From contig CM068544.1 of assembly GCA_035048495.1 (NCBI GenBank), positions 47,517,893-47,581,892 on the forward strand: a stretch of DNA of 64,000 bases, in the 5' to 3' direction. Source of the DNA: Euptelea pleiosperma (taxonomy: Eukaryota; Streptophyta; Magnoliopsida; Ranunculales; Eupteleaceae). Position numbers and translations under genes: made by a program. The notes under the pieces are model-generated. The model worked only from the letters and a program-made list of their open reading frames with translations, was not told the origin of the DNA and did not search any database. Below, piece after piece: positions 34,301 to 43,590 of the stretch (positions within the stretch are counted from its first letter, which is position 1; each line of letters opens with the position of its first letter).

Positions 34301-36918
34301 GGATAAACGTAGAAGTAAAATTTGAAAATTTGAAGAACTTGAAGAGGGATGAAAAAAGGAATACCTGGACAGCTAGGTTGATAGGTGATAGGATCTCACG
34401 GCCCTTTCAGTTTCTCAGCTTCAGATCTATTGAGAACCTGATGTTATCAATTGTGACTCCATAAGCAAACGAGGTAAAGATTACTACCTCCCCAAGGCCG
34501 ATGGTTCAAAATCTCGTTTCGTCTCGTTCTGTCTTGGCAAAGATATCTCGTTCTGGGAGTGTACCGAGATAATACATAGAGGTGTTGAAGATGTTAAGAA
34601 TGCTTGTAATGCATTATGGTGGTGTGATGTACCTTATAGTTTATGTATCAAGCTGAACATGCATGTCTAGCTTTAGGGGGAGTGTTTGAATATATAATAG
34701 TGTTAGTGTTAGGACCTTTACTCTCACATTGGTCAAGTTTATAATTTCTGTCTTAGTCCCTCCTTATATAAAGGGACAAGTCATGTAGTCCAAATTAATC
34801 TAATAGAGTTTTATTTTACAACATGATATAAGAGCGGTGTGCTCTACTGATCCTCTCCTCTCGGTCCACCGCTCTTCTGACGGGCAGCACCTTTGCTGCC
34901 CGTCGTGTCGTAAACATTGCTCTTTGTTTTCCGGCGAGATATTATCTTCTGCCGTAGTGATTCTCCAAGCTGCTCACATCATCGGATTGCTGATTTCTTC
35001 AACGTAAGACGTTGCAGATCCATCATCACTGCACAGGGTTATCTCTTGTCGCCTTTGTTAGTTGTCTCTAAGCAGATCTGGCACTGTTTAAGTTGTTGAT
35101 GTGTGTTGTTGTCGTCTCCAAGGTGTGTGCTGATGCGTTTTGACCATATTTTTGCCCTTTGTCTCCTTGTGTGCTGTTGTGTGTTGTCTTTTGGAAGACA
35201 CATGGTGTGGTACATTTTGTCTTTGTTATGTGTTCTCTTCGTGTCTTAGTTTCCCTTCCGAGTTAAGTGTCTTTGAGTTTTCTTATTTAGTCTATGTGTT
35301 GGTACAACTCACGCACCAAGTGTTTGGTCATTTGCCTCACCGAAACCCATGTCTTGTTTGTTGGCCCAAGTTGTCAGTTCTTTTCGTATAAGTGTAGTAA
35401 ATTGTTGCTCATCTTTACCCCAAGCCCTTTGGTGTATACCTCTAAGAGCTTTAGTCTGATCTCTGTGACATTGTTGTGCCCGTACTGTGTAGTGCCGAGG
35501 CTTTGTTGTGCCCTAGTACCATTGATACTAGAGGCTGCCCTAGTATTCTGTAATACTAGAGGAATTGTGTTGTTGGCGTCGCAGTAGAGTGTTCCTATTT
35601 CACAATTGTGCTATGTTCCTAGATCATGGCTGGAGTTTTTATGATGTTATGTGTGTTGGTTTGTGATTCATGGTTCATGGCTGGTGTTTCTACTCTACAA
35701 CCAGTGAGAATTGGATGTCAAGACATTCTTTGGGCAATCTCATGGAGATCATCCCCATGAGATTGAGAGGGGATGTTGAAGGTATTGAAGATGTTAAGAA
35801 TGTTTGTAATGCATTATGGTGGTGTGATGTACCTTATAGTTTATATATCAAGTTGAACATGCATGTCTAGCTTGAGGGGGAGTGTTGGAATATATAATAG
35901 TATTAGTATTAGTGTTAGGACCTTTAGTCCCACATCGGTCAAGTTTATAATTTCTCTCTTAGTCCCTCCTTATATAAAGGGACAAGTCATGTAGTCCAAA
36001 TTAATCTAATAGAGTTTTATTTTACAACAAGAGGTATGTATCGTCTCCTGCCAAAAGTCTAATTTAAGTTCTAAAACTGGTTTAAAAGTTTATTTTCATG
36101 ATATGGGTCTTTTATAACATATAAATGCTCAAAAACAAATTTGTAGCCAAATTATTAGAAAATGGTTTAATCTTTGCTAGATTTTTTTTTAACATTGTAT
36201 CGTTCTGGTTCAGTCGAGACAAAACGACATTTTAAACCTTTCATATGCCCCTGCTATTTATACAAAACTATATCTCCTTATCTCATCAGTGCATTGCAAT
36301 GTGTGTATGAGTTTTTTTTTCTTAAAACGTAAATGCAATGCAGTGAAACTAATATGATGGACATCTTAGTTTCTGATCTTCTCAAACTTGCAAAATCTTT
36401 GTATTCTAGTCGTATGCCTACTAAAACATTGGTTTGTACCTTTTGTGCAATGTCCTATTTTGCTTCTCAACGGATGTTTGATTTGGAAATGGTTTGTTTC
36501 CCATCTGTCTTCTTGCGAACGGGGGTTATGGAAACTAGAGTTTGTTATTTGTCTGTTTTGACAGTATCATTTTTATTTGTCAGTTACCTCCAGCACAGCT
36601 TGAAAATGCATTGAACAGAACTGCTGCACTGAAGGCTCCCTTGATTGCACATGCTAACCAACCAAATATCCGAACTTCTCTACCCAGGTCCTTGCACTGA
36701 CCAACAGTTAATTTCTTGTCGAAATGGCTCTTCACCATTATCTGATGTTGGGACTTGGTTTATGTTGTATTAGGTCGACATTGGTGGTTTTGGGGATTGC
36801 GGCAGATTCACAAACTTCGAGCCAGGTGCAGGCAACTCCAGCTCAGACTGCAGACACTAGCAACTCTTGTACGGAGGGGGTAATGGAAAAAACTAAAGAA
36901 TCATCAACTGCCAGCTGA
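4320..36918 (+). CDS. ESP4: Symplekin (mRNA 3'-end processing scaffold), 5' end missing
   Basis: Symplekin/Pta1 is the scaffold joining CPSF, CstF and the CTD phosphatase module in nuclear pre-mRNA cleavage and polyadenylation. Exons read from splice sites and protein similarity: 4320-4479, 7807-7899, 7987-8101, 8221-8389, 10098-10272, 14381-14509, 14818-15383, 15562-16173, 17573-17641, 19583-19699, 19782-20027, 21654-21701, 21794-21931, 28380-28544, 28682-28744, 28843-28950, 29036-29119, 29205-29252, 29403-29477, 31878-31973, 32051-32131, 32224-32295, 33781-33825, 33910-33993, 36584-36687, 36774-36918. They sum to about 1268 codons. The HEAT-like N-terminal domain lies in the first exons ([31 protein letters not shown]). 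The conserved Symplekin_C region lies in exons from 28682 on ([34 protein letters not shown]). Exon 1 (roughly 65 residues in relatives) is absent from the window. Every junction keeps frame except exon 14818-15383, which is one base short. The intron after 31973 has a GC donor. Confidence 0.93.
4620..6430. other. Symplekin intron: unidentified repeat-like sequence
   Basis: A CAA microsatellite (about 4614-4632) is followed by G-rich, non-coding sequence (about 5150-5800) and GC-richer sequence with many CCAC/GTGG words (about 6100-6400). Base composition and isolated open frames suggest decayed LTR-retrotransposon sequence, but no domain is readable. Open frames at 5446-5682 and 6031-6300 have no recognisable product. 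Confidence 0.3.
6440..7410 (-). mobile_element. RTE-clade LINE fragment (reverse transcriptase)
   Basis: Reading the minus strand from 7400 downward gives the order expected of an RTE reverse transcriptase. [16 protein letters not shown] comes first, then a decayed copy of the [14 protein letters not shown] motif, [50 protein letters not shown] (the FADD box reads FTDD), EGVNAKLEL, and finally the thumb region at 6813-6430 ([18 protein letters not shown]). Frame changes and stops break it. It lies antisense in the intron between the exons ending 4479 and starting 7807. Confidence 0.87.
8777..9284 (+). mobile_element. 5'-truncated L1-type LINE with 17-bp target duplication
   Basis: The insert (about 8794-9267) encodes only the C-terminal zf-RVT segment of plant L1 LINEs: [18 protein letters not shown], then [25 protein letters not shown]. 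It ends in an A-rich tail. The 17-bp sequence AATTGGCATCTTCATTG occurs at 8777-8793 and again at 9268-9284, directly flanking the insert. This is a clean target-site duplication of LINE length. The element sits in the symplekin intron between 8389 and 10098. Confidence 0.92.
10695..13325 (+). mobile_element. Long degraded L1-type LINE with internal insertion
   Basis: The plus strand shows an L1 reverse transcriptase in order: [45 protein letters not shown], then after a CT/AT microsatellite insert (11190-11225) [20 protein letters not shown] and [13 protein letters not shown]. After an inserted segment it continues at about 12390 with [26 protein letters not shown]-type sequence, the zf-RVT ([20 protein letters not shown]) and a terminal A-rich tail near 13295-13325. 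Stops and frameshifts are frequent. It occupies the symplekin intron between 10272 and 14381. Confidence 0.88.
11686..12009 (+). repeat. 162-bp in-frame tandem duplication inside the LINE
   Basis: Two head-to-tail copies (11686-11847 and 11848-about 12009) differ at only a few bases. The period is 162 bp, exactly 54 codons, so the open frame 11726-12058 runs through both. Each copy begins with LINE-derived sequence ([13 protein letters not shown]) and then passes into sequence foreign to L1 ([25 protein letters not shown]). The duplication therefore postdates insertion of that foreign segment into the LINE. I do not recognise the foreign segment. Confidence 0.9.
13690..14110 (-). other. Possible antisense solo-LTR-like sequence in intron
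   Basis: An AT-rich block whose plus strand has A-rich segments, a TATATAGAGG stretch near 13854 and many AAATAAAATAA words. Its composition suggests an antisense LTR, with a promoter-like TATA on one side and polyadenylation-like words on the other. No partner LTR or target duplication was found, so this is tentative. Confidence 0.25.
14568..14672 (-). mobile_element. tRNA-derived SINE
   Basis: On the minus strand a pol III box A (TAGCTCAATTGG, a perfect TRGYNNARNNGG match) is followed about 40 bases later by box B-like GGTTCAATCC. The element ends in an A-rich tail (plus-strand T-run at about 14571-14582). Spacing and promoter boxes match tRNA-related SINEs. The sequence does not fold as a full tRNA. 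It lies in the intron between 14509 and 14818. Confidence 0.65.
18066..18082 (+). repeat. Poly-G tract, 17 bases
   Basis: An uninterrupted run of 17 G in the symplekin intron between 17641 and 19583. It sits inside GC-richer sequence (about 17890-18600) that also has no coding content. Confidence 0.95.
19993..20245 (+). repeat. Tandem duplication spanning an exon end and intron start
   Basis: Two adjacent copies of about 126 bp (19993-20118, 20119-20245) are highly similar. Copy 1 holds the last 35 bases of the symplekin exon 19782-20027 plus its donor (CAG|GTTTTC) and the beginning of the intron. In copy 2 the position corresponding to the donor reads CAG|ATTTTC, so the GT is lost and the duplicated exon end cannot be spliced in the same way. 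The real exon therefore ends at 20027. Confidence 0.93.
22502..23125. mobile_element. Non-autonomous DNA element (MITE) with 8-bp target duplication
   Basis: A 624-bp insert is flanked on both sides by GTTAAGAG (22494-22501 and 23126-23133). The ends are rich in GGCG/CGCC words (AACGCCAAGGCG on the left, CTCAAGGCGTTTTT near the right). It contains a strong hairpin at 22973-23064. An 8-bp duplication suggests the hAT superfamily, although the termini are not typical. It lies in the large symplekin intron 21932-28379. Confidence 0.75.
22973..23064. repeat. Strong hairpin, 43-bp arms, 5-bp loop
   Basis: Left arm 22973-23015 and right arm 23021-23064 are near-perfect reverse complements. Four or five positions differ over about 43 bp, and the loop is ACTGA. 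It sits inside the MITE 22502-23125. Confidence 0.92.
24866..24948 (+). mobile_element. RTE-type LINE 3' tail
   Basis: Contains TAGAATGGAATGGCGGAAC, ATTCATGTAGCTGACC, AAATAGTTGTGCCGAGGC and a (GAT)n tail. This is the typical 3' end of RTE LINEs, which finish in a short microsatellite. The last 52 bases (24897-24948) recur at 28005-28062. Confidence 0.7.
26126..26845 (-). mobile_element. 5'-truncated L1-type LINE (antisense)
   Basis: The minus-strand open frame 26626-26177 is the L1 C-terminal zf-RVT segment ([20 protein letters not shown], then [20 protein letters not shown]). The tail is the plus-strand T-run with TTGATAAGTATAAGTTTATTGG at 26126-26165. It is inserted into repeat block B' of the symplekin intron. 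I could not find a convincing target duplication. Confidence 0.88.
26891..27745 (-). mobile_element. 5'-truncated L1-type LINE (antisense), itself interrupted
   Basis: The minus strand 27465-27142 encodes zf-RVT ([20 protein letters not shown], then [16 protein letters not shown]). The T-run at about 26891-26910 marks its tail. A 183-bp MITE (27445-27627) splits its upstream part. It lies close to, and in the same orientation as, the L1 at 26126-26845, inserted in the same repeat block. Confidence 0.87.
27445..27627. mobile_element. 183-bp MITE nested in an L1, 9-bp target duplication
   Basis: The element begins ATGGTTCAAAG and ends CTTTGAACCATG, a perfect terminal inverted repeat. It is flanked by CACAATGAC (27436-27444) and CACAATGAT (27628-27636), a 9-bp duplication with one mismatch. 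Nine bases is the Mutator-like size. The interior is rich in TTTCG/CGAAA words. Confidence 0.82.
28005..28062 (+). repeat. Second copy of RTE LINE tail
   Basis: Matches 24897-24948 almost base for base, with a slightly longer GAT-type microsatellite. It closes the A-B-x-B'-A' arrangement. Confidence 0.8.
29723..30231 (-). mobile_element. 5'-truncated L1-type LINE with 15-bp target duplication
   Basis: The insert (29738-30216) reads antisense as the L1 zf-RVT end ([20 protein letters not shown], then [20 protein letters not shown]). The plus-strand T-run (29740-29754) is its poly(A) tail. It is flanked by ATAATGTCATGCGAA (29723-29737) and ATAATGCCATGCGAA (30217-30231), one mismatch. It lies in the symplekin intron between 29477 and 31878. 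Confidence 0.9.
30248..30287. repeat. Small inverted repeat
   Basis: GGAATAATGACGTCA is mirrored by TGATGTCATTATTCC across a 10-bp spacer, with one mismatch. It is just downstream of the L1 insertion. It could be a minor MITE remnant or chance. Confidence 0.6.
31728..31800. mobile_element. Partial MITE copy (family shared with 38125-38410)
   Basis: Shares GGTCATGTTGGACAATCCAA and GAGTTGTCCTTGC with the full element at 38125-38410. Only one terminal part is present, and it lies about 80 bp upstream of the symplekin exon at 31878. Confidence 0.6.
32688..33304. mobile_element. hAT-type MITE with 8-bp target duplication
   Basis: The element begins TAGGGCTGCAAC and ends GATGCAGCCCTA, an inverted repeat with hAT-like TAGGG termini. 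It is flanked by GTAAATGG at 32680-32687 and 33305-33312, an exact 8-bp duplication, diagnostic of hAT. The interior is rich in GGGTTGGG/CCCAACCC words near both ends. It lies in the symplekin intron between 32295 and 33781. Confidence 0.92.
34504..36238. mobile_element. Terminal-inverted-repeat element hosting an LTR element
   Basis: The left end GGTTCAAAATCTCGTTTCGTCTCG is mirrored, with a few mismatches, by the right end CGAGACAAAACG...ATTTTAAACC. The TTTCG/CGAAA style resembles the 27445-27627 MITE. Most of the interior is occupied by a Copia-type LTR element (34577-36029). No target duplication was seen. Confidence 0.6.
34577..36029 (+). mobile_element. Small Copia-type LTR element, rearranged
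   Basis: Two LTRs (34683-34823 and 35883-36029, 141 and 147 bp) begin TGTT and end ACAACA and are highly similar. Directly after the first comes TGATATAAGAGC, close to the methionine-initiator tRNA primer site common in Copia elements. Before each LTR is a GGGGGAG polypurine tract. Upstream of that is the end of a Copia polyprotein ([15 protein letters not shown], then stop), present before both LTRs (34577-34682 and 35770-35882). The order is therefore internal end-LTR-internal-LTR, and the expected leftmost LTR is missing. Confidence 0.85.
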
Positions 36919-37390
36919 AGCCAGTAAGTTAAAATTGTTTTTGTTCAATTGGTAGTAAGATTTTGTGTTCATGGTCTTGTGAGGATAATTTTTCTTTCTT
37001 TTTCAAGATGAATATATATTTCGAGTGTGGCATGGCTGACTTTGGCGGGGTTCCCAGTTGTGCCGACTGGGTTAGCGGGGATTAGAGAGGCAAGTGTTTG
37101 GTTGCCGTGATCTTCAACTCCTCGATAACATAGCTGGCATGAAAGTGAATCCATTGATTGTTGTTTGGAGCTCTCCGTTGGCTGCAGCAGAGGAATTGAA
37201 TTGTTTTCTTGCATATAAGAATTGCTGCCCCTTGCTGCAATTAGTTACAATCCGAAGGCAGTTTGGACTTGATGGGATGCTCATTGTAGTCGGCGTACGA
37301 AATGTATGATAAATCAACCTTTCTTAAGTTGAATGAAATTGCTGCTGTATGTAATTTGGGATGGATTTTGTTGGAAAATATAATCTTGAG
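36919..37390 (+). other. Symplekin 3' UTR region (inferred)
   Basis: Follows the stop codon TGA at 36916-36918. A possible 3' UTR intron runs from CCA|GTAAGTT (near 36924) to TTTTTCAAG near 37008. AATGAA/ATATAA words around 37331-37382 could serve as polyadenylation signals. No coding sequence is seen. The end is inferred, not demonstrated. Confidence 0.4.
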
Positions 37391-37858
37391 AAAAAAAATC
37401 CATATATTATAAGTTCTGGACTGGTCACTGCTAGCATCGCCTCATTCCCAATTACAGAAGTAAGACTTGATTAACAGTGTCAATCAACTGAATAGCTCCT
37501 CCCTTTGAACTACATGTACAAGTGATAGAAATTTGATAAAAAACAACTTTCAAAACTTAAAAAGCTTTATGAACACCCAATACAAATGCAAGCATATAAA
37601 CCAAATTGCATAACTAATTGTAGTTGAACCATTCTATAGATACATTGCTGGAAGTTATAGCGACGAACGCAGCAATTTGCTCTCAATTCTCTCATGAACA
37701 AACCTAGAAGATATGGAATTTTGTTAATGGCACTGGAAAACGTGATTAAGATGTACAAGGAAGTCACAGAGGTCGGATGGAAACATGCTGCATGTACACA
37801 AGATATCTGTTCAGGTGGTCAAAGAACAGTGGTGGTTCTTTGATTTATAATCTTTTTC

Positions 37859-40800
37859 TCACAATGTCCAATAAGAAGCAGGGATTCCATGCTTTTGGAA
37901 CCATTCAGGCATGTGGAACCTTTCGTAGAGTGCAGGCTTCACATCCTTCTGCTGAGAGAGGTGCTTCAGAAGAGGAAGAAGAACCTCCAAAAGCTGAATC
38001 ACCACAAAAAGACGGCTCAGAAAGGTGTTGAAGAAAAAATCAACAGTTTTGATAATTTGGTTCTAAGAAATTATTATTATTATTATGACTGTCTAGAAGT
38101 GCACAATTTCTTCCAATTCTTACACGTGGTGGGGGGATCCACATGAAGATCATGTTGGACAATCCAATCTATTTTGAGTTGTCCTTGCCATGATGATCAT
38201 CATCGCCGAAAATCAGTCCATTTCGACATTACTATCTATAAAAATTGATAAAATAATGGTTTAATTGGGTGGTCTGGATCTTTCAAATTCAAGCAAATTT
38301 TTCAAGAGGTTAGGAATGTTGAAATGGACTGTTTTTTGTAAGGATGATCTCGACGGTATTTACAACTTACAATGCAGTTGGATTGTCCATGATATTTATG
38401 TGGGAACCACAACTGGTTGTAAAAATTGGATGTGAGAAATGCGTGTAGCTATAGGACTCTATCAATATTGGCATGTTTGTGTGTGTGCAGTGTCGGTGGG
38501 GGGGTGATTTGGTTTAGCTTCATATAACTCTTCGGGTACCTGCTCATCATGAGGCTGTCCGGCAGAAAATGGAATGCATGGTATTCCATTCAGCGGTTGC
38601 AATAAGAAACTGAATGGGTTGTTATCGACAATAACAGTTCGGCGTAGATCCTTTGATACGCAAGAGAGATCCTTCACGTGTTCCCGATACTCCCTGTGAT
38701 TTGTTCAATGCCAGCAATTTCAGCAACCAAAGTAAACATTAAGTTCAAAATTCAGAAAGTCTCGGTCTTCACCATCAATCTTACCATTGGAAAGCCACAA
38801 AAACAATAAAACACAATCTTTTCTATCTCATTACCTTCCTAGAGGAGGAATTTTTTCTTTCTTTCTTTTTTCATTTTTTGGTGGATCTGTAACAAGGGTG
38901 GTGGTGTGAAATCTCATAGTAAGAGTTGTGTGAAATGGAAAGGGATGAAAAATTATGGAGCATATTCAGAGCTTTATTTTTCTGGATAGAACACTCAACA
39001 ATTTAAGGAGGTTCATGATATTCAATCACTGAGCACAAGGCTTCCAAATTCAAGTGGAGGAAGTCATGGAAAGGGCTTGAACATACAACTAGAATTGGAA
39101 TACAGTATAAGGCCTACAGTAACTACAAATAGACTAGGTTTTTCAATTCATGCACAAGTCTAGAACATCAAGACTGAAAGTATGTGAATTTTAAGATATT
39201 GTTTTATGTGTAGGGTACAAACAGACACAACCACCAAGCTCTAAGTGATCCCAATTACAATAGCTAAATCCTGATTGTTTGTCCGCCTAAAGTGCATCTT
39301 CTTTTTGTTGGAGGGTACAGCTTATTATATATAAAGCAGCAGAAACAGCATAGCTTAACCAACTTTAGATATCCACAAGAACCAATTGAAGCATCAAACT
39401 TGCATCACCACATTTTAGGAGTGTTCATACCCATCACAGGATAAGTTAGGCAGAAAGACGTGTGAAATCAAGTTGTCACATGTTCATCCTTGAATTACAT
39501 AGTTTCCCCCTCAACCCTGAGATTTGATCTCGTACACATGCCGAACCCTCAGAAATCAGTTGTAAGTAGAAGGTTTTGGCAGTCAGGCAGCAAGCTTGAG
39601 CTAGTAGAGATTAGTAATTAAATCATACTCTTTTGGCAGATCATGCACATAAAACTCTCAAGGCGGATCTCAACATTTACTTCAAGTTTTTGTATTGCAG
39701 AGTAATGAGGTGTAGCTTGATAGAGGATATATATAACTCTGAGTCTTCTGACTTAATAGGTATATTGGTCAGTATTCCCTCCAATAAGCAAGGCCCATTT
39801 TCCTTCTTACCCTGTGCAAAACTGTAGGCAGCACAGCCATGAAATGCTAATGCTGGCAAACCCGTCGTCTGCGAGTTTGTGGTTTGCTTTAAAATTGATT
39901 TTCTGATTAACTTTGAAATTCTTAGTAAGCGCAAGTGTTGACCTGCACTGCATGATAAATTGCATTATTAGGTTTATTTCAATTTGTATAATTAGTTCTT
40001 GAAATGTTTATGTAGACTCCATCCACAGCTGTAGGGTCCTGGTTCTGTGTAAGAGGGTAGCATCCCCTGACACTTCACCAACAAGATGAGATGAAAGAGA
40101 TTTCATGGTGGGACTGAAGCAGATGACAAAATATTTTTGATCCTTAAATTCGGAAAATCTTGATGTGATTATTTCCACAGACAGTAAAAAGAAAAATGAC
40201 TAATCAAGGAAATCTTGAAGTGATGGTTTCCAGACTGCAAGAAAGATCACTGGTATTCTACATCTACAAGCAGAACCAGAAAGGAAATGATCTTCAAGAA
40301 GAATTAGTGAAGAATGAGTGGAAAATGAAGAATGCAAACCAATATGCAGCACTTTGATAAAGAAAGATGTTTACATAGAGACAGCAAAAAGAAAATCAGC
40401 TAGTACACTTCTCTCATTAGGCAAAGTTTGAATATAGGGCACAAAATGCTATAGCCCCCTTCTCTTCTCTCACTAATAAATTTTTGTATATGGGGCCCCA
40501 TTTCAATTACCAATTTATGAAAATTATTGTATTGAATATAATAAAATAAATCACCATGCAAACTAAAGTGAAAGTGTGTCAGGAAAGTAAACAGCATACG
40601 CAAATGATCATCCAAAGTAATACAAAAGGCAAATCTGTAGTCTGTGTATTTTAGAGGGTAATCATCATCTATAAACTAAAAACATCACACGCAGTGCACA
40701 TGTGGGAGACTGGGATCCTACATTCGGTGGCTTTCTCATGGAAGGTCTCCAAATAAATCTACCCAATCAAATGTCCATAACCATTTGATCTATCACATTC

Positions 40801-43185
40801 TTTCAGTTGTTTACAAAAATCTGGAGAGCAGTCCAATAAATGTCCATAGATCAGGTGATTGCAATTGTCCAATCAGGTTGATTTTTGACCCGTAGCTCTC
40901 CTACAGAAGACCAATCAAATGGTTGGCCCAAATCCCCTGCATGCGCACCATGTCCCCTGATATACCCATGGTGGTAATTACGGTCTATAATTCTCAGACT
41001 ATAGATTTCAGCAAATGCATATCCTATAATAGCAGTGAAATCAAACTGTCAAATTCATCATGTGAATGCTGTTGAACAGAAGCAAGAACTTACGTGCTTT
41101 TTGTGGAAGGCCGGTAAAGACGAAGGCTAAATCGATTTTCTTTGTCTATTCTATCAACAAGTGGTCTAGCATAACCTGAAAGATATCAAAGATTATAAAT
41201 CAAAAGAGTTAAGTACCACACAGTCAAAGTAAGGAAGGAAGAGTGACTACAATGCAAACCTTCAAGGCCTGCAGTGAAGAGTACAAGATCTGCAAATTCA
41301 CTAATCTGTTTTAAGAATTCTTGCAAACCTGGACGCTCAAACACCGTGACATGATTCACCTTAGGTTTTCCATCACATTCCTTCAACCCAGGCAATTTTC
41401 TTCAAGTAAGTTTCTTTCACAAAACATAATTAGATAACCAAAGAGATATGAACAACAACTATTAAATGCAGACCTTGTCCGAAGACACACATTCCAGCTC
41501 AAACCACTTTAACCCAGCTTCTGTAGCTTGATTACGAACAATGGCAGGCAAGCTAGATGTCTCATATGCACATACCAGAGTCTCATCCAAGTCAAGAACC
41601 ACCTGCATGCCATGGTGTATCTATTAGAATCTATACGTTCCGAAGAATAAATAGGCTTTATACAATGGCGTCAAGAAAGACGTGCTTTGGACTCAAAACA
41701 TTTGCTTCAGGAATATTTTTTTGATGTGTAGCTCTCTTGACGGGTAAGGCTCAAGAGAATTGCAGTAAACTGGAAGGTTGATGCTTGAATACCCACAAAA
41801 TGAGCTTACAGGGATAAAGATAACGCCACCAAGAGTTGTACATATACTGAATTATAATGCTAAGCACATCAACCTAAATGTTGTAGCATACTTGCAGTGA
41901 ATCAATTTGATGGCATAGCAGGAGCCTTCCATGTTATATCTTCTCAGGTCTAAAGCATCATGTTAATGGTTTGTCCACCAAGGTGTATAGCTACCCAAGG
42001 AATTGACTTTTAAGTTTCTGTATATATCTCGTCTTAACTTCATATCTCATGATCTGTGCCTTTCTACAACTTGCTGTTGAGCTTGTGGATGATGTTTTTG
42101 TGTTGCCACCATAAGTTTGTCAGTACTCGGTCCGGTCATTCTTTGTCTATACAAGAAGAAACCCTTCCGTTGCCATGTCCACTTATGCTGCCCTTAACAT
42201 TCAATTTCCACTCAAGGAAACATTTCATGTTATATTTTTTTCATTTCTTTTATCTTAATCCAAATCAGAAAGTTTTAAATTTTAAGTTTCATGGCCATTT
42301 CCCCAATCTTGTCTTTAAGTCCATAAAGATGCCCTTAATACTTTTGAGATTACACTCTGAATAGCCAAGTGAATTAGCATTCTATCATCCAGTACTAATT
42401 CAAATGTCTAGCTAAAATAAGTAATCGAATCATACATTTATGAAGGTGCAATACCGATTAGGCCAACAACTCTTAATTTCTCCAAAAAAACACATATGAT
42501 CAAAAAATAAAAAGAGGGTTTTACGCAATTACAATGTTTGCTCGAAGCAATCCCCTCTAAAAATGCAAATAAATCAACTGCTCCTGATGTATTAATCAGT
42601 GGAATTCTATCCAACCGACTAATCAATCATTTGATCATTCAGGTAACAATAACTTACAAATCATCAGTTCTATATGATCATAAAAAATTACGACACATAC
42701 TCATTAAAAATATACCAAATAAGCTAATTCGACTACTTATCCCTTTGAATTAAACACCAACAAACAAAACAGAATCGAACACAACCTCCATTGAAATAGG
42801 AAAGAGCTCGAAAAATAAACAGATGCGAGATCAGATCGAATAGCCAAACAACTCTGAATTTCCCAAAAAAAACAGGAAATGATCGAATGATTCGTACCGT
42901 AAGCTTCTCAATGCGCTGATCAACGTCGTCGTTGCCGTTAACGTGCGCCGAGGGAGGTGAGTCTCGCAGTGGGAGTTCAACGACAGGCAAGGGCTTGAAA
43001 GAAGGAGAAGATGAAGCAAGCAAGGGAAGTCGAAGGCCGACGAAAGAGAGAACCTGAGTCATTGAAGGTGTGCCTCTCACCATCTGAACGAAGACTTGGA
43101 AGAAGAACGCCAACCAGTTTAAGAGAGCTCTCCATACTGTCAGAGGTTTAGGCGCATAGACTTCGGCCTGGGCAAGCTCGTCCAT
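37859..43185 (-). CDS. SCP/FCP1-like HAD phosphatase (CTD-phosphatase-like), 302 aa
   Basis: Six exons on the minus strand: 42898-43185, 41474-41602, 41260-41380, 41094-41175, 38540-38693, 37859-37993. They sum to 909 bases (302 residues plus stop) with every junction in frame. The start MDELAQAEVYAPKPLTVWRA and overall length match the At3g55960 group of plant HAD phosphatases. The catalytic DxDxT motif is DLDET, with nucleophile Asp100. The second motif is LFTAGLEGYARPL (Thr175), and the distal acidic motif is VIVDNNPFSF (Asp230). Residues 18-37 (VWRALLNWLAFFFQVF) are hydrophobic enough for an N-terminal membrane segment. Family members dephosphorylate phosphoserine/threonine, classically on the RNA polymerase II CTD. 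The substrate of this plant group is not settled, so CTD activity is inference. It is convergent with symplekin, stop codons 0.94 kb apart. Confidence 0.95.
38125..38410. mobile_element. MITE in the last phosphatase intron
   Basis: Left end GTGGTGGGGGGATCCACATG and GTTGGACAATCCAA are mirrored at the right by TTGGATTGTCC and TTATGTGGGAACCAC. The inverted repeat covers about 40 bp, with indels. A partial copy is at 31728-31800. It lies within the intron 37994-38539. Confidence 0.75.
38694..41093 (-). other. Phosphatase intron 4, no gene seen
   Basis: A 2.4-kb intron without recognisable coding content. A T-rich/A-rich low-complexity stretch lies at about 38850-38880. Open frames at 39633-39827 and 39677-39934 show no family similarity. 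Confidence 0.6.
41603..42897 (-). other. Phosphatase intron 1, no gene seen
   Basis: AT-rich intron of 1.3 kb. Open frames at 42056-42364 and 42538-42753 show no recognisable product. Confidence 0.65.
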
Positions 43186-43198
43186 GGCCGGTCGTTCA

Positions 43199-43433
43199 CA
43201 AGAGAGAAAGAGAGAGAGATTGATAGAATAGAGGAAGGGTGCGTACGGTGTTAACGTGTCCCCCCCGCCTTATATCAGAAAAGCCAGAGAAAAGATTCTC
43301 CGTAAGGAAGGATTGGATTGAATTAATGGACTTCTTCCTTCAATCATATTCTTTCGTTCTTTCTTTGCTTTTCATTCTCTCTCTCTCTTTTTGGGTTCTG
43401 GTGGGTGGTGGTGGTGGTGGTGGTGGTGGTGGT
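43199..43433 (-). promoter_or_regulatory. Pyrimidine-rich leader and (GGT)n tract upstream of the phosphatase
   Basis: Read on the minus strand, the region just above the ATG is CT-rich (43199-43222), typical of plant 5' leaders. At 43401-43433 lies a GGT/ACC trinucleotide run of about ten units, beside a CT run at 43377-43388. These produce long single-residue open frames (poly-Val, poly-Trp, poly-His, poly-Thr), which are artefacts and not genes. The position 215-250 bp upstream of the start suggests promoter or 5' UTR sequence; this is inference. Confidence 0.5.
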
Positions 43434-43590
43434 CTTCTTGTCTCCGGACAAAGTCTTCGTTCTCGTTCCTAGGGAGGAAGAGAGGGACAAAAGCGCGAGA
43501 ACAATTACGTCTATTGTGGGTCCTACCATGGCGACCAATCAGAGGAGAGAGATATATCACATATGTTACAGAGAGAGATGCTCGGACAAA

